Shown here in pieces: positions 1-9,000 of a stretch of 60,295 nucleotides of DNA. A program made the position numbers and the translations under genes. A model generated the notes under the pieces. It was not told the origin of the DNA. It saw only the letters and a program-made list of their open reading frames with translations, and did not search any database. The stretch comes from Caryophanales bacterium UBA7476 (lineage in GTDB: Bacteria > Bacillota_I > Bacilli_A > RF39 > UBA660), in the NCBI GenBank assembly GCA_002477275.1, contig DLOU01000046.1:25046-85340 (forward strand). The letters run 5' to 3'. Position 1 is the stretch's first letter. The number at the start of each line of letters is the position of its first letter.

Positions 1-10
1 GATGTCAAAG

Positions 11-36
11 TGACCTCCATAGGTCATTTGTTTTTT
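11..36 (+). terminator. Rho-independent terminator, rightward
   Basis: A 6-bp stem (TGACCT / AGGTCA) with a 4-base loop is followed by a T-rich run on the plus strand. It would end a plus-strand transcript entering from outside the window. No plus-strand gene is visible to its left. Confidence 0.55.
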
Positions 37-172
37 CACTTAATTTTGCAAGTTCTCTTTTTATTTCACTTTTTTCCATACGCATCCTCATTTCCTTTAT
101 TATTATACACAATCTTTTTTATAATAATCAATAAAATAGGTATATTTATCAATTCTTTACATATTATATTAT

Positions 173-242
173 TGAGGAAGGTTCACTGTTAAGTGTGAAG
201 ATCCTCTGTATATAGATAGAGCACAATTTGTGCTCTTTTTTT
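173..242 (+). ncRNA. Candidate small structured RNA ending in a terminator
   Basis: On the plus strand GAGGA (174-178) can pair with TCCTC (202-206), enclosing TTCAC/GTGAA (182-186 with 195-199). A second perfect hairpin, AGAGCAC/GTGCTCT (218-224 with 230-236), runs into a T tract. Two stacked hairpins ending in a U tail look like a short RNA or a terminator with an upstream stem. There is no good ORF. The T tract points away from the minus-strand gene next door, so this is not that gene's terminator. No clear promoter is seen, so the RNA itself is speculative. Confidence 0.3.
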
Positions 243-1041
243 ATTTGAAAAAATCTCTCTTGTTAAAACTAGCAGTCATAAATCTAAAAGCTGCTTTTCT
301 ATTTGTTAACCAAGAAAATTTAACGTTATTCTTTTTGTTATTAATTATTTTGTTTACCATAAAGTTTGCGATTGTTTCAGGATAGTCGCCTAAAATGTTA
401 TAAACTTTTTTGGTTTTTTCATCTAACTCGAACTTATCTCCATCTCCAAGTGATGTTGAAATAAAGTTAGTAATCATTATTCCAGGTGTTATTTTTCCAA
501 CTAATACGTTTGTATTTTTTTCTTCACATTCATGAGCTAATGATTCTGTAAAATAAGTAACAGCTCTTTTTGATGTTCCATATATAGATAATCCTGTTAT
601 AGTAGCATCATTACTTCCATGCCCTTCTACATTATATATTTGTCCACCTTTTTGTTTAATCATTATTGGCATTATTAATTTTGAACAAAGGATAGTTCCC
701 TTTAAGTCTATATCAATAAGTCTATTAATTACTTTTTCATCTGTTTCCCAAATAGTTTTATTATCTTGATTTACTCCAGCATTATTAATCCATATATCAA
801 TTGTTTTTACTTCTTTTAATGTTTTTTCAATTAGGTTGTTTATATCATCACTATTTGTAATATCTGTCTTAAATGACAATATTTTACCTTGTGAATCTAC
901 CTTTTCTAACTTTTCTTTTGCTGTTTTTAAACTTTCTTCATTAACATCACACAATACTACATTAAAGTTTTCTTTTCTAAATAGTTCAAGCATTGCATAA
1001 CCAAATCCTCTTGCACTACCTGTAATAACAACTGTCTTCAT
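241..1041 (-). CDS. SDR-family NAD(P)-dependent oxidoreductase
   Basis: This 266-residue short-chain dehydrogenase/reductase has the Rossmann cofactor motif TGSARGFG (about residues 7-14), NNAG (about 86-89) and the YxxxK pair (YGTSK, about 154-158). It should be a soluble oxidoreductase whose substrate cannot be read from sequence. The stretch around WINNAG, NVEGHGS and YGTSKRAV resembles the plant/bacterial group containing chlorophyll b reductases. Only the fold and subfamily are meant, since nothing here is photosynthetic. A purine-rich SD (AAGGG) precedes the ATG. It is the last gene of the minus-strand run 5949 to 241, 15 bases after the zinc-ribbon gene, and may be cotranscribed with it. 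Confidence 0.88.
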   Translation of the reverse strand: MKTVVITGSARGFGYAMLELFRKENFNVVLCDVNEESLKTAKEKLEKVDSQGKILSFKTDITNSDDINNLIEKTLKEVKTIDIWINNAGVNQDNKTIWETDEKVINRLIDIDLKGTILCSKLIMPIMIKQKGGQIYNVEGHGSNDATITGLSIYGTSKRAVTYFTESLAHECEEKNTNVLVGKITPGIMITNFISTSLGDGDKFELDEKTKKVYNILGDYPETIANFMVNKIINNKKNNVKFSWLTNRKAAFRFMTASFNKRDFFK

Positions 1042-1056
1042 ATTTTCCCTTCTTTT

Positions 1057-2070
1057 CTATCTTTCTAATATCCAATCTTGTAAATATTTAATTTTTGTTC
1101 CACAAAACTTACATTTACCAGTAGTTGCATCAATTGATGCTCCACAGTTTGGACACATAATAATATTCTTTCCTTCTTTTAATTCAAGTTTACCTTCTAT
1201 ATTTTTCTTCATAGTAAATGTATCTTTAATATATTTTGATTTTATTTTACCACTTTCGAAACTAATTATTCTTAACTCTATTTCAGTATCTACATATATA
1301 TTGTCATTTTTTTCATATTTGTTAAACGAATTATAATCAAGAATATCAAAATCAATTACATTTTCTTTTGTAAAATAGTACTTTTTAATTTCATAGTTTA
1401 AATTATTGAAAAATGTTTTTTTGTCTATTTGTGAAGTATCCCAAAATATTTTTTGTTTTTCATTTTCATTATCCTTATATCTTTTAATTGGTCCTAAAAT
1501 GATGTATGCATCAATAGTATAAAATAAATAGTATAAAATTAGTGAAAGAATAGCTCCATAAATAAATACTTTTGAAACATCATATGAATTAAATGTTCTA
1601 GATGTTGTTTTAATAAAAATAAAACTTATTATTAAACTTATTACTATATCTACTACTGCTGTTATTATTCTATAAGTAGTATTTCTTAATACTCTATCAT
1701 AGTGATATTTATTTCCTAATTCTTTATCTGTATAATCAATATTATAATATGTTCCACAATATGGGCATCCATCTAAAAAGTTTTCTATTTTAGCTTTTGC
1801 TCCACAGTTTGGACATATATTTTCTTTTTGTTCTTCTTCTTTTGATATAAAAGTATATTCTATTCTTGTATCAAAATCTTTTTCTTCGTGTTTTAATTGT
1901 CCATTTACATAGTACTTTTTTTCTAATCTTATACCTTTTTTAATATCATCGTTTTTTGAATTATCAGTGTTTCTTTCTAGAACTTCTCTATCAACAATAT
2001 ATTTGGTTTTAATGTTAATTTTATTTGAATCTAGTTTTTTCTTTTGATATTCTTCTGATATTAATGCCAT
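1057..2070 (-). CDS. Zinc-ribbon membrane protein with a Tim44-like segment
   Basis: This 337-residue protein carries two CPxC-type zinc ribbons: CPNCGAK...CPYCG near residues 86-103 and CPNCGAS...CKFCG near the C-terminus. Between them lie a pair of hydrophobic segments (about 133-190, probably two to three membrane spans) and an alpha/beta region (about 210-300) that resembles the Tim44-like domain often found with such ribbons in Firmicutes. The function is unknown. It follows the Asn-rich protein by 11 bases and precedes the SDR gene, so it belongs to the radical SAM operon. The SD GGAAGTGG lies just ahead of the ATG. The Tim44 relation is by appearance only. Confidence 0.7.
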   Translation of the reverse strand: MALISEEYQKKKLDSNKINIKTKYIVDREVLERNTDNSKNDDIKKGIRLEKKYYVNGQLKHEEKDFDTRIEYTFISKEEEQKENICPNCGAKAKIENFLDGCPYCGTYYNIDYTDKELGNKYHYDRVLRNTTYRIITAVVDIVISLIISFIFIKTTSRTFNSYDVSKVFIYGAILSLILYYLFYTIDAYIILGPIKRYKDNENEKQKIFWDTSQIDKKTFFNNLNYEIKKYYFTKENVIDFDILDYNSFNKYEKNDNIYVDTEIELRIISFESGKIKSKYIKDTFTMKKNIEGKLELKEGKNIIMCPNCGASIDATTGKCKFCGTKIKYLQDWILER

Positions 2071-2081
2071 ACTACCACTTC

Positions 2082-2459
2082 CTATCTATTGTTGTTATTA
2101 TTGTTATTATTATTGTTATTATTATTGTTGTTGGAAGAACCACCTGAGTAACTGCTGTGGCTTCTACTTCCTCCCCCACTATAATGAATCGGTTCAATAT
2201 AGTGAGGATATACTTTTATTGAATCTTTTGTTAATAAAAGTCCATCAATACTAACAGATTTTCTTGTTAAAATGGTATCTTTTAAAATATCTCCATTATA
2301 TAAGGAAACACTAGTTGTTCCACCTTTTACTGTTCCATTATTTTTTACCCATTCATAGATTCTTTCTATTTCTTCTTTTGATAATTCATAGTACTTAGTT
2401 AGTTCTATACATCTTCTTTGTAAAATTAGTTCTTCATATGTTTCAGGTTCTTTATTCAT
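2082..2459 (-). CDS. Small protein with Gly/Ser/His segment and poly-Asn tail; possible radical SAM substrate
   Basis: This 125-residue protein is of unknown family. Residues about 1-90 look folded (a helical start, then beta-type sequence). The C-terminus changes abruptly to GGGSRSHSSYSGGSS followed by 15 Asn and a final Arg. The Asn run is encoded by an AAT/AAC triplet microsatellite (about 2088-2131), so its length could vary by slippage without breaking the frame. The ATG overlaps the end of the radical SAM gene by 8 bases, implying translational coupling. A folded leader plus low-complexity tail next to a SPASM enzyme is the usual look of a peptide-maturation substrate. Cys is absent from the tail, so a sactipeptide is unlikely. 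The substrate role is inference. Confidence 0.6.
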   Translation of the reverse strand: MNKEPETYEELILQRRCIELTKYYELSKEEIERIYEWVKNNGTVKGGTTSVSLYNGDILKDTILTRKSVSIDGLLLTKDSIKVYPHYIEPIHYSGGGSRSHSSYSGGSSNNNNNNNNNNNNNNNR

Positions 2460-4203
2460 TTTTTAACTCCTTATCTATATAATAAAATTCAATATTTTGA
2501 AATGGTAAATTAATCGCTTCTATATGATAATATGCATTGTTTTTTTGTTTTGTATAATGATAATCTCTTAATGCTGTTGTTGTGAAAAATAAATTGTTTG
2601 CTTTTTCTTTTGATATAAAATCTTTGTATTCTTTTATTTGATTAGTTATGTCATAGCAATAAAAATCTTTTTTATCTGATTTTGTATTATCTAGTACACC
2701 CTTATAAACTTGATGAGTCATTACATGTCTTTGCTTTGTTCTGTTCTCATCACCATATGTTACTAAATCTCCTGATAAAAGCATTATATATAATGCATTA
2801 TTCTCTGGATAATCACATTCTTCTTCTATTAAATTCTTTTTCATATATAATTTTACTTTTGAATTTGGTGTTATAAATACAAACTCTCTACTGTTTTTTA
2901 ATATTTGTGATTCAAGTTTATATTCTGTATTATCTACTTTTAATATAAATGAATCTTTATCATAGATGTATTTTAATTTAGGATCTTTATCTATTATTTC
3001 TTCAAGCGTCCCATTAATACTATCTTTCTTTTTTGGAACATATTTATCTAAATCTACTGTTCTCATTTTTGATAAATATTCGTATACAAATTCTTCATTG
3101 TATTCATCTTTTTGATAATTTCTATCTTTGTACATTTTTTGTTGAAGTAGACAAGTATAACTTTTATTTGTCTTGTATGTATTTTTTACAAACGGACAAC
3201 CTGTTTTACATAAGTATAAATATCCACATTTTGCACATTCTTCATTAAAACCTTCTTTATTATGATTCATAAATATCTTTTTTTGTGCTGTTTGTAAAAT
3301 CTTATCCACAGAATCTGTGTATATATTTCCATAATAATAGTCCTTTTGTTTCTGACCTCTAACGCAAGAATAAATATCCCCATTTTTTTCTAATAAGAAA
3401 AACTTTTCTCCACAGTTATCACAATTAGGACAATATCCTGGACCAAATTCATCAAACCATGCATTGTTTACTCCATAATCTAGGTCTGTTCCATCAAATT
3501 CTTTATGCATTCTATCATATAGTTCTAATTGTTCTTCTTCAGTAATATGATGAAGAATTCCACATGAATTATAGTCAAAACCTATCATAAAGTTGAAATC
3601 ATTCATATCAAGGCATGTATTTTTATTTAAATACTTTATATCTTCTACTATTTCATCTAATTTATTAAAATGTTCTTTAAATATAGTTGCAGATACTTTC
3701 TTTTTATTTGGTATATTCCTTAATAATTCAATATTTTTTAATATTCTATCAAGTGTTTTCTTATTACCTTTTGTAATCCTGTATTCATCATGAAGTGATA
3801 ATGGCAAATCTAGGCTTCCTGATATAGATACATTAAATTCTTTTATTGTATCTATATGTTTTTCTAAGTCATATAAATTTGTCTTTATGTGAGGATTTCC
3901 TATTTTGAAGCCACCTGATGTGATTATTTCTTTGTTTTTTTCGTAGTAATCACTTATAAATTTAATAATTTCTCTAAAATCATTTTTTGATAACGTTGTT
4001 ACTTCTCCACCATGTAGCGAAATATTAAATGGTATAACATTATTATCTTTTAGTTTATTTACTGCATATTCTAGTGTTTCTAGTGGACTATACTTTGTTT
4101 TTTCATCTTTTGTATTATCCTCTAAATAACAATATTTACAACACATATTACATGCCATTGTAGGTACATATAATAAATGAATATATTTATAATCTGTATT
4201 CAT
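2452..4203 (-). CDS. Radical SAM/SPASM-domain protein
   Basis: This 583-residue enzyme is of the peptide/sulfatase-maturase type. The CxxxCxxC radical SAM cluster motif is C18-C22-C25, and the SAM-binding GGE is at about 65-67. A SPASM region for auxiliary clusters is visible as C258, C261, C264, C280, C323, C326, C332, C336 and C351, in the expected C...GDIYSC...CxxC(5)CxxxC pattern. Residues about 365-583 form an extra C-terminal domain without recognisable motifs. Members of this class modify side chains of ribosomally made proteins or peptides. The likely partner is the overlapping downstream Asn-rich protein. A strong SD (GGGGGAG) precedes the ATG. The exact chemistry cannot be assigned. 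Confidence 0.88.
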   Translation of the reverse strand: MNTDYKYIHLLYVPTMACNMCCKYCYLEDNTKDEKTKYSPLETLEYAVNKLKDNNVIPFNISLHGGEVTTLSKNDFREIIKFISDYYEKNKEIITSGGFKIGNPHIKTNLYDLEKHIDTIKEFNVSISGSLDLPLSLHDEYRITKGNKKTLDRILKNIELLRNIPNKKKVSATIFKEHFNKLDEIVEDIKYLNKNTCLDMNDFNFMIGFDYNSCGILHHITEEEQLELYDRMHKEFDGTDLDYGVNNAWFDEFGPGYCPNCDNCGEKFFLLEKNGDIYSCVRGQKQKDYYYGNIYTDSVDKILQTAQKKIFMNHNKEGFNEECAKCGYLYLCKTGCPFVKNTYKTNKSYTCLLQQKMYKDRNYQKDEYNEEFVYEYLSKMRTVDLDKYVPKKKDSINGTLEEIIDKDPKLKYIYDKDSFILKVDNTEYKLESQILKNSREFVFITPNSKVKLYMKKNLIEEECDYPENNALYIMLLSGDLVTYGDENRTKQRHVMTHQVYKGVLDNTKSDKKDFYCYDITNQIKEYKDFISKEKANNLFFTTTALRDYHYTKQKNNAYYHIEAINLPFQNIEFYYIDKELKNE

Positions 4204-4222
4204 AATCTCCCCCTAACCTTGT

Positions 4223-4984
4223 TTATGGATATATAATTCCTGCGCTAGTTATATTATTGTAGTTATATTCTCCAAATGTTCCATAATAATTAATATTTGT
4301 TGGGCTTTCCTTAAATGCTCTTTCATTAACTGATACTCCTTGTGGTAAATTAATATTATATAGACTTGTACATTGTCTAAATGCAGATGAACCAATTTCT
4401 TTTAATTTGCTATTTTCTGATATATAAACTGTAGATAGACTTGAATCTCCATAGAATGCATGTCCACCAATTCTTGTTACAGAATCAGGTATATTTATAC
4501 TTCTTAGTGATGTGCAATATTCAAATGTATCTCCCCTTATTTCTGTTAATTTATCTCCCAATTCAACTGTTTCAAGTGATTTTGCATTATAAAATGCTTC
4601 TCCTCCAAGATGAACTAAGTTATTTGGTAGTTTAATTGATTTTAATGATGTTGCATTGTAGAATGCTCCTCCATCTATATAAGTAACTGTTTCTGGAATA
4701 TCTATTTCTTCTAATGATGTACAATTTTTAAATGCACTTCCTCCAAGTGATTGTAATTTTTTTGGTAATTTAACTTTTTTTAGTTTTGTATCATTTTTAA
4801 AAGCTTGTCCTCTTATTTCTGTTATTGAATCAGGCAGCGTAGCTTCTTCTAAATTTTTCATATTTGAAAAAGCATTTCCTCTTAAACTAACTACTTTTTC
4901 TCCTTTATATGTTTCTGGGATTGTTACAGTTTTATTGTTTGTTAAACCATAAGCATAGAATCTTACCCCATAACCGTTTGGCAT
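4223..4984 (-). CDS. BspA-type leucine-rich repeat protein (LRR_5), probably the detached C-terminus of the upstream ORF
   Basis: This 253-residue ORF is almost entirely about eight 23-residue LRR_5 repeats of the type LxxIxxxAFxxCTSLxxIxIP, found in BspA-like surface or adhesion proteins. It has no signal peptide and no SD before its ATG, and it starts 22 bases inside the upstream gene in another frame. The joint sits on a 5-A run (4984-4988, minus sense). One extra A would give a continuous polypeptide reading ...YEKMPNGYGVRFYAYG.... The natural reading is a single gene split by a one-base deletion, with programmed slippage or a sequencing error as alternatives. The radical SAM gene follows 19 bases later. 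Confidence 0.75.
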   Translation of the reverse strand: MPNGYGVRFYAYGLTNNKTVTIPETYKGEKVVSLRGNAFSNMKNLEEATLPDSITEIRGQAFKNDTKLKKVKLPKKLQSLGGSAFKNCTSLEEIDIPETVTYIDGGAFYNATSLKSIKLPNNLVHLGGEAFYNAKSLETVELGDKLTEIRGDTFEYCTSLRSINIPDSVTRIGGHAFYGDSSLSTVYISENSKLKEIGSSAFRQCTSLYNINLPQGVSVNERAFKESPTNINYYGTFGEYNYNNITSAGIIYP

Positions 4985-5949
4985 TTTTCATAAAGTATTT
5001 TGGGTTCATAGAAAATAATAAGTGGTAAAACAATTGCAATCACCATAGTTAAAATTCCAAGTAATTTACTGTAATCTTTTATTAAATTTTCTTTTGTAGA
5101 CATTACAATATTACTTATTTTTTCGTTAGGCCTTGCTTTTATTTCTTTTGATATTATTGATAGTATATTTACTTTTCTAGATAATATAAAAACAACCATT
5201 AATATTATTATCCCTATTACATATGTAGTTTTTGGAAAATGGAAGAATATTAGTGATATAAATGTAAATATTAATAAACTCATTATTGTATTAATAATAA
5301 TTCTCTTTTTCTGAAGTTCTTTTGTAGTAAAACTTCTAAGTGAAGATAATCCTTCTTTCTTTAACTCTCTATTTACAAATTCTTCTATCATTTTTTCTTC
5401 TGATAAGCTATACATTGAATCATAATCTTTAATTGTTGATGGTAATCTAGATATTAATACTTTGATTTTTTGTGGTTCTACTGGTTTTCCACAAATTGGG
5501 CAAAATTTATCTGTTTCTTTGATTGCTGCTGAACAATTCTGACATTTTAATGCTTTTTCTGCTTCTGTTAGAGGTTTAATAGGAATTACTGATATACTTT
5601 CTCTTTCTTTTTCTCCTGCACCGGTTATTGCTTCTATCATTGAAATTATTGTTGGTACAACAAATATAGATATAAAATCAATAATTACAGCTGTATCTTC
5701 AATGATACTATACAATATCCATAACAAAACAAATTTTCCAATTAATATAAGACAGAATATACCTTTTTGATTTCCTCCATTACTTAAAATTCTTGAAAGT
5801 GGGATTATAACAAAGGGTATTTCTATAATTGTAATAACTATTTCCATGGCTATCATTCCAGAAATATCTGTTTGACCTGGGGCAGATTCTGCAAAAACTG
5901 TTAATGGTATTAATAATAACAAAAATAATAATAAACTTCTTTTTTTCAT
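4963..5949 (-). CDS. Zinc-ribbon membrane protein with signal peptide (N-terminal part of a frameshifted LRR protein)
   Basis: This 328-residue protein begins with a clear signal peptide (MKKRSLLLFLLLLIPLTVFA, cleavage near residue 20). Two to three membrane spans follow (about 30-110), then a zinc ribbon (CQNCSAA...CPICG, about 136-154), a charged region, and three more hydrophobic segments to the C-terminus. The last residues run out of frame exactly where the LRR ORF begins, so full-length relatives would probably present the LRR array after the last membrane span. It is the first gene of the radical SAM operon, with SD AAAGGAT. No known family function. Confidence 0.72.
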   Translation of the reverse strand: MKKRSLLLFLLLLIPLTVFAESAPGQTDISGMIAMEIVITIIEIPFVIIPLSRILSNGGNQKGIFCLILIGKFVLLWILYSIIEDTAVIIDFISIFVVPTIISMIEAITGAGEKERESISVIPIKPLTEAEKALKCQNCSAAIKETDKFCPICGKPVEPQKIKVLISRLPSTIKDYDSMYSLSEEKMIEEFVNRELKKEGLSSLRSFTTKELQKKRIIINTIMSLLIFTFISLIFFHFPKTTYVIGIIILMVVFILSRKVNILSIISKEIKARPNEKISNIVMSTKENLIKDYSKLLGILTMVIAIVLPLIIFYEPKILYEKCQTVMG

Positions 5950-6006
5950 ATTCTTATCCTTTCAAATTATCATATTATTATATTTTGATTATAACATATT
6001 TTAAGA

Positions 6007-6033
6007 TAAAAAAAGAGCTCTTTTAAGCTCTTT
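6007..6033 (-). terminator. Intrinsic terminator of the giant sigma gene
   Basis: On the minus strand an 8-bp stem (AAAGAGCT / AGCTCTTT) with a 6-base loop runs directly into a T tract. It starts at the stop codon of the 1717-residue protein and separates it from the radical SAM operon. Confidence 0.8.
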
Positions 6034-9000
6034 AATCATTATATTTATAAAACTTTTTTCTTCTAGTTATTTCTTTGATTATAGATTCTACTTTTCCTGT
6101 TTTGTTAGAACTATCCATTACTTCTTTTAAAAGTTTATCTCCTTGATCATAGTATTCCGATTTATATAAGTATTTACATAGTTTTAATTTTATAATTTGT
6201 TTTTCTGTTTCAGAAATATCTAACTCATCTAATTCATAATCTATATTTTTATTTTGAAGTATTAAACCAAAAAATTTATTATAATCAATTTGAACTTTAT
6301 TTTGCTTTTTTACTTCTATTTCTTCTTGTGGTTTAATTTTTTGAATTTCCTCTTGTATTTCTGTCTCTTTTGTTTCAGTAAAACTATCAAGTTTTTTCTT
6401 AATAAGTGTAATTAGGAAATCTAGTTCTATATTTTTCAAAAAGTCAAGGTCATTATATTTACTTAATTCATTAGAAATACTAATATAATCTTTTGCTTTT
6501 TCTCTTAAATTGTTATTCTCATCCATAAGTGATACATAACATACTCCAATCATGTAATAAACATCAGTATTATTTATGTATTTATCTTCTCTTAATGATA
6601 ATAGTTTTTTTAGTGCTTCACTAAAGTCATGATTATTATAATCTTCTTTTGCTCTTAAGAATAATTCATCTTCATTTTCAGATGGTTTTTCATTAAATTT
6701 TCTTACCACTAACTTCTTATCTTTATCACCAACAAAAATCACCTTAATATTATGATCTTTAACTAATTTTTCTTTTGCTTTTATTAAATTACTATTATTA
6801 TCATCTATAATTATAAGTTCATTATCAGTTAAATCATTATAATTACTGCTTTCAAGATTAACGTTTTCTAGAATGTTTTCAAATTCTAATAACCTGTTAT
6901 TTTTTAATTCATATCTTAATACTTTTTTTCTCTTATATATTTCTTCTATATTACCTTTTAATAAACATTCTTCGTTTAGAGAGTCTATATTTAGAATGAT
7001 ATTTAAACATATTTCACTTAGTTCTATATCGTTATCCATTAATGATTTATAAAATTTTTGAACAATTTCTGCAAGAAGTAAATTTAAATTTGGCTTTTGA
7101 ATGCTTGCTAAAAACATTAGTGGACTAGTATAATTATTGTCTTCTTCTAAAATTGATGTTCTAATCAAATTTAACGCTAAGTCAAAATATTCGTTTTTAT
7201 TATTTTGATTTAAATATCTTTTTATTTCTAATAAACCATTTTCTAGGTCATTATTAGATAGATAAATCGCTATATCTTGAAAGTTCGTATTATCTTTTAC
7301 TTCTTCCTCTTGACTTTTTTCTTTTATTTTTATTTCTCTTAGTAATATTTCTATTATATCCTTTTTGTTTTTTTGTTCTTTTAATGTATTTAAAGCTTCT
7401 AATATATTATTGTCATATATTAATAAACGTATATTATTATCATTATTATCTTCTAAACTTTTTATTTCATTTACATTAAATAATTTTACTTTTTCTTTAT
7501 ACTCTTTAGGGAGTTCATATACTTTTGAAATAAGTAAAAGTATTAAATTATAATAATGTTTTTCATTTTCTTCAGTATTGCCTATTAATAAATCTAAATA
7601 TTTTAGTGTTTGTTCATATTTTTTGTTCTTAATACTATCTTCTAATAAATAATCATTAACTTCTATATTTTTTGGATCTATTTTGTAGCATTTATCTAAT
7701 ATTTTACTTGCAAATACTTTTTGTCCTTCTCTTAGCATTCCATTATATAATTCTAAAAGAAGTTCTACTTTACTACTTGATATTTCGTAAATACCATTAT
7801 TTAGAGTAAGATAATTATTATTTATTAGATAGTCTAATGTTTCTTTTCCTACTTCAGACAAATCTTTTTCTGTTAAATTATCACCCATGCAGAATGCTAA
7901 AAAGATTTTCTTTATGGTTATTCTTTGTTTTATTTCTTCCTCTTTTTCTCTTGCTAAAATTAAATTGTTATTCTCTTCTCTTTGATTTTCTAGTCTTTTT
8001 TTAAGGGTTATTGATAACAGATTTCTAATATATTTTTTTTCATCTATAGATATATCTTTTTTTATAACTGGATTATGTAAGTCTTTTCCATAGTAATCAT
8101 GTAATTTAATAAACTGATTATTGTTAAGCCCTTTTATTACATAGTCAACTTCTTTTTCTGAATATCCATAAGCTTTGAAATAATCATAAATATTGTCTGT
8201 GTTAGAATATTTTTTTACTTTTTTATCTTGTTTTATTCTTTTTAATTTGTTCTTTATAGTTAACGTTACAAGATTTCTAAGTTGTAATTCTTCTTTATTA
8301 CTTTTTTTGATTACTTTAGTACTTTTGTAATCCTCTCCGTAATATGTTTTCAATATTTCTTTTTGGTTTCCTGTCAAACTATTTAGTACTTCTTTTATTT
8401 CATCTTCTGTAAAACCATATGCAAAACAATATTCATATAGGTTTTTTATTGAAATTCTTTGTCTTTCTTTAGCATTATTATGTTCTTTTGTATCAGGCTT
8501 TTTTTCTATATTTCTACTTTTTTCTAGTTTTTTCATTAAATTAACACATAAAAGATTTCTAACACGTATTTTGTCGTTTTTACTTATTTTATCATTTATA
8601 ATAGGATGCTCTAAATCTTTTCCATAGTATAAAATAAGTAATTCTCTTTGATTATCATTTAAATTATCTAATACTTTATTAACTTCTTCTTTTGTATATC
8701 CATGAAACTCAAAATATTCATATATATTATTTATAGATGCTCTCTTTTTAGTGCTTACAGTTTCACTATTTTCTTTTAAATGTTTTATTTTTTGCTTTAA
8801 AGTACCTGTTACTAAATTTTTAATATATTTTTTATCATTTGAATCTATTTGATCATTAATAATGGGATGTTCTAAATCTTTTCCATAATACAAATATAAT
8901 TTTTCTAATTGTTTTTCATTTAGACTATTTAATAAATTATTAATTTCTTCTTTTGTATATCCATAATTCATAAAATACTCATATATGTTATTTATATTAT

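Noticed and set aside
10..192. 60-codon ORF at the left edge
   Set aside because: It overlaps a terminator, has no SD, and encodes only a low-complexity Phe/Leu/Ile run typical of noncoding AT-rich DNA.
2088..2131. CRISPR-like or tandem repeat array
   Set aside because: It is a simple AAT/AAC microsatellite inside a coding frame, with no spacers.
2082..4203. Assignment as a His-Xaa-Ser (hxs) or sactipeptide system
   Set aside because: Only one SHSS-like triplet is present, a second radical SAM gene and HxsD are missing, and the tail has no Cys. The substrate type is left open.
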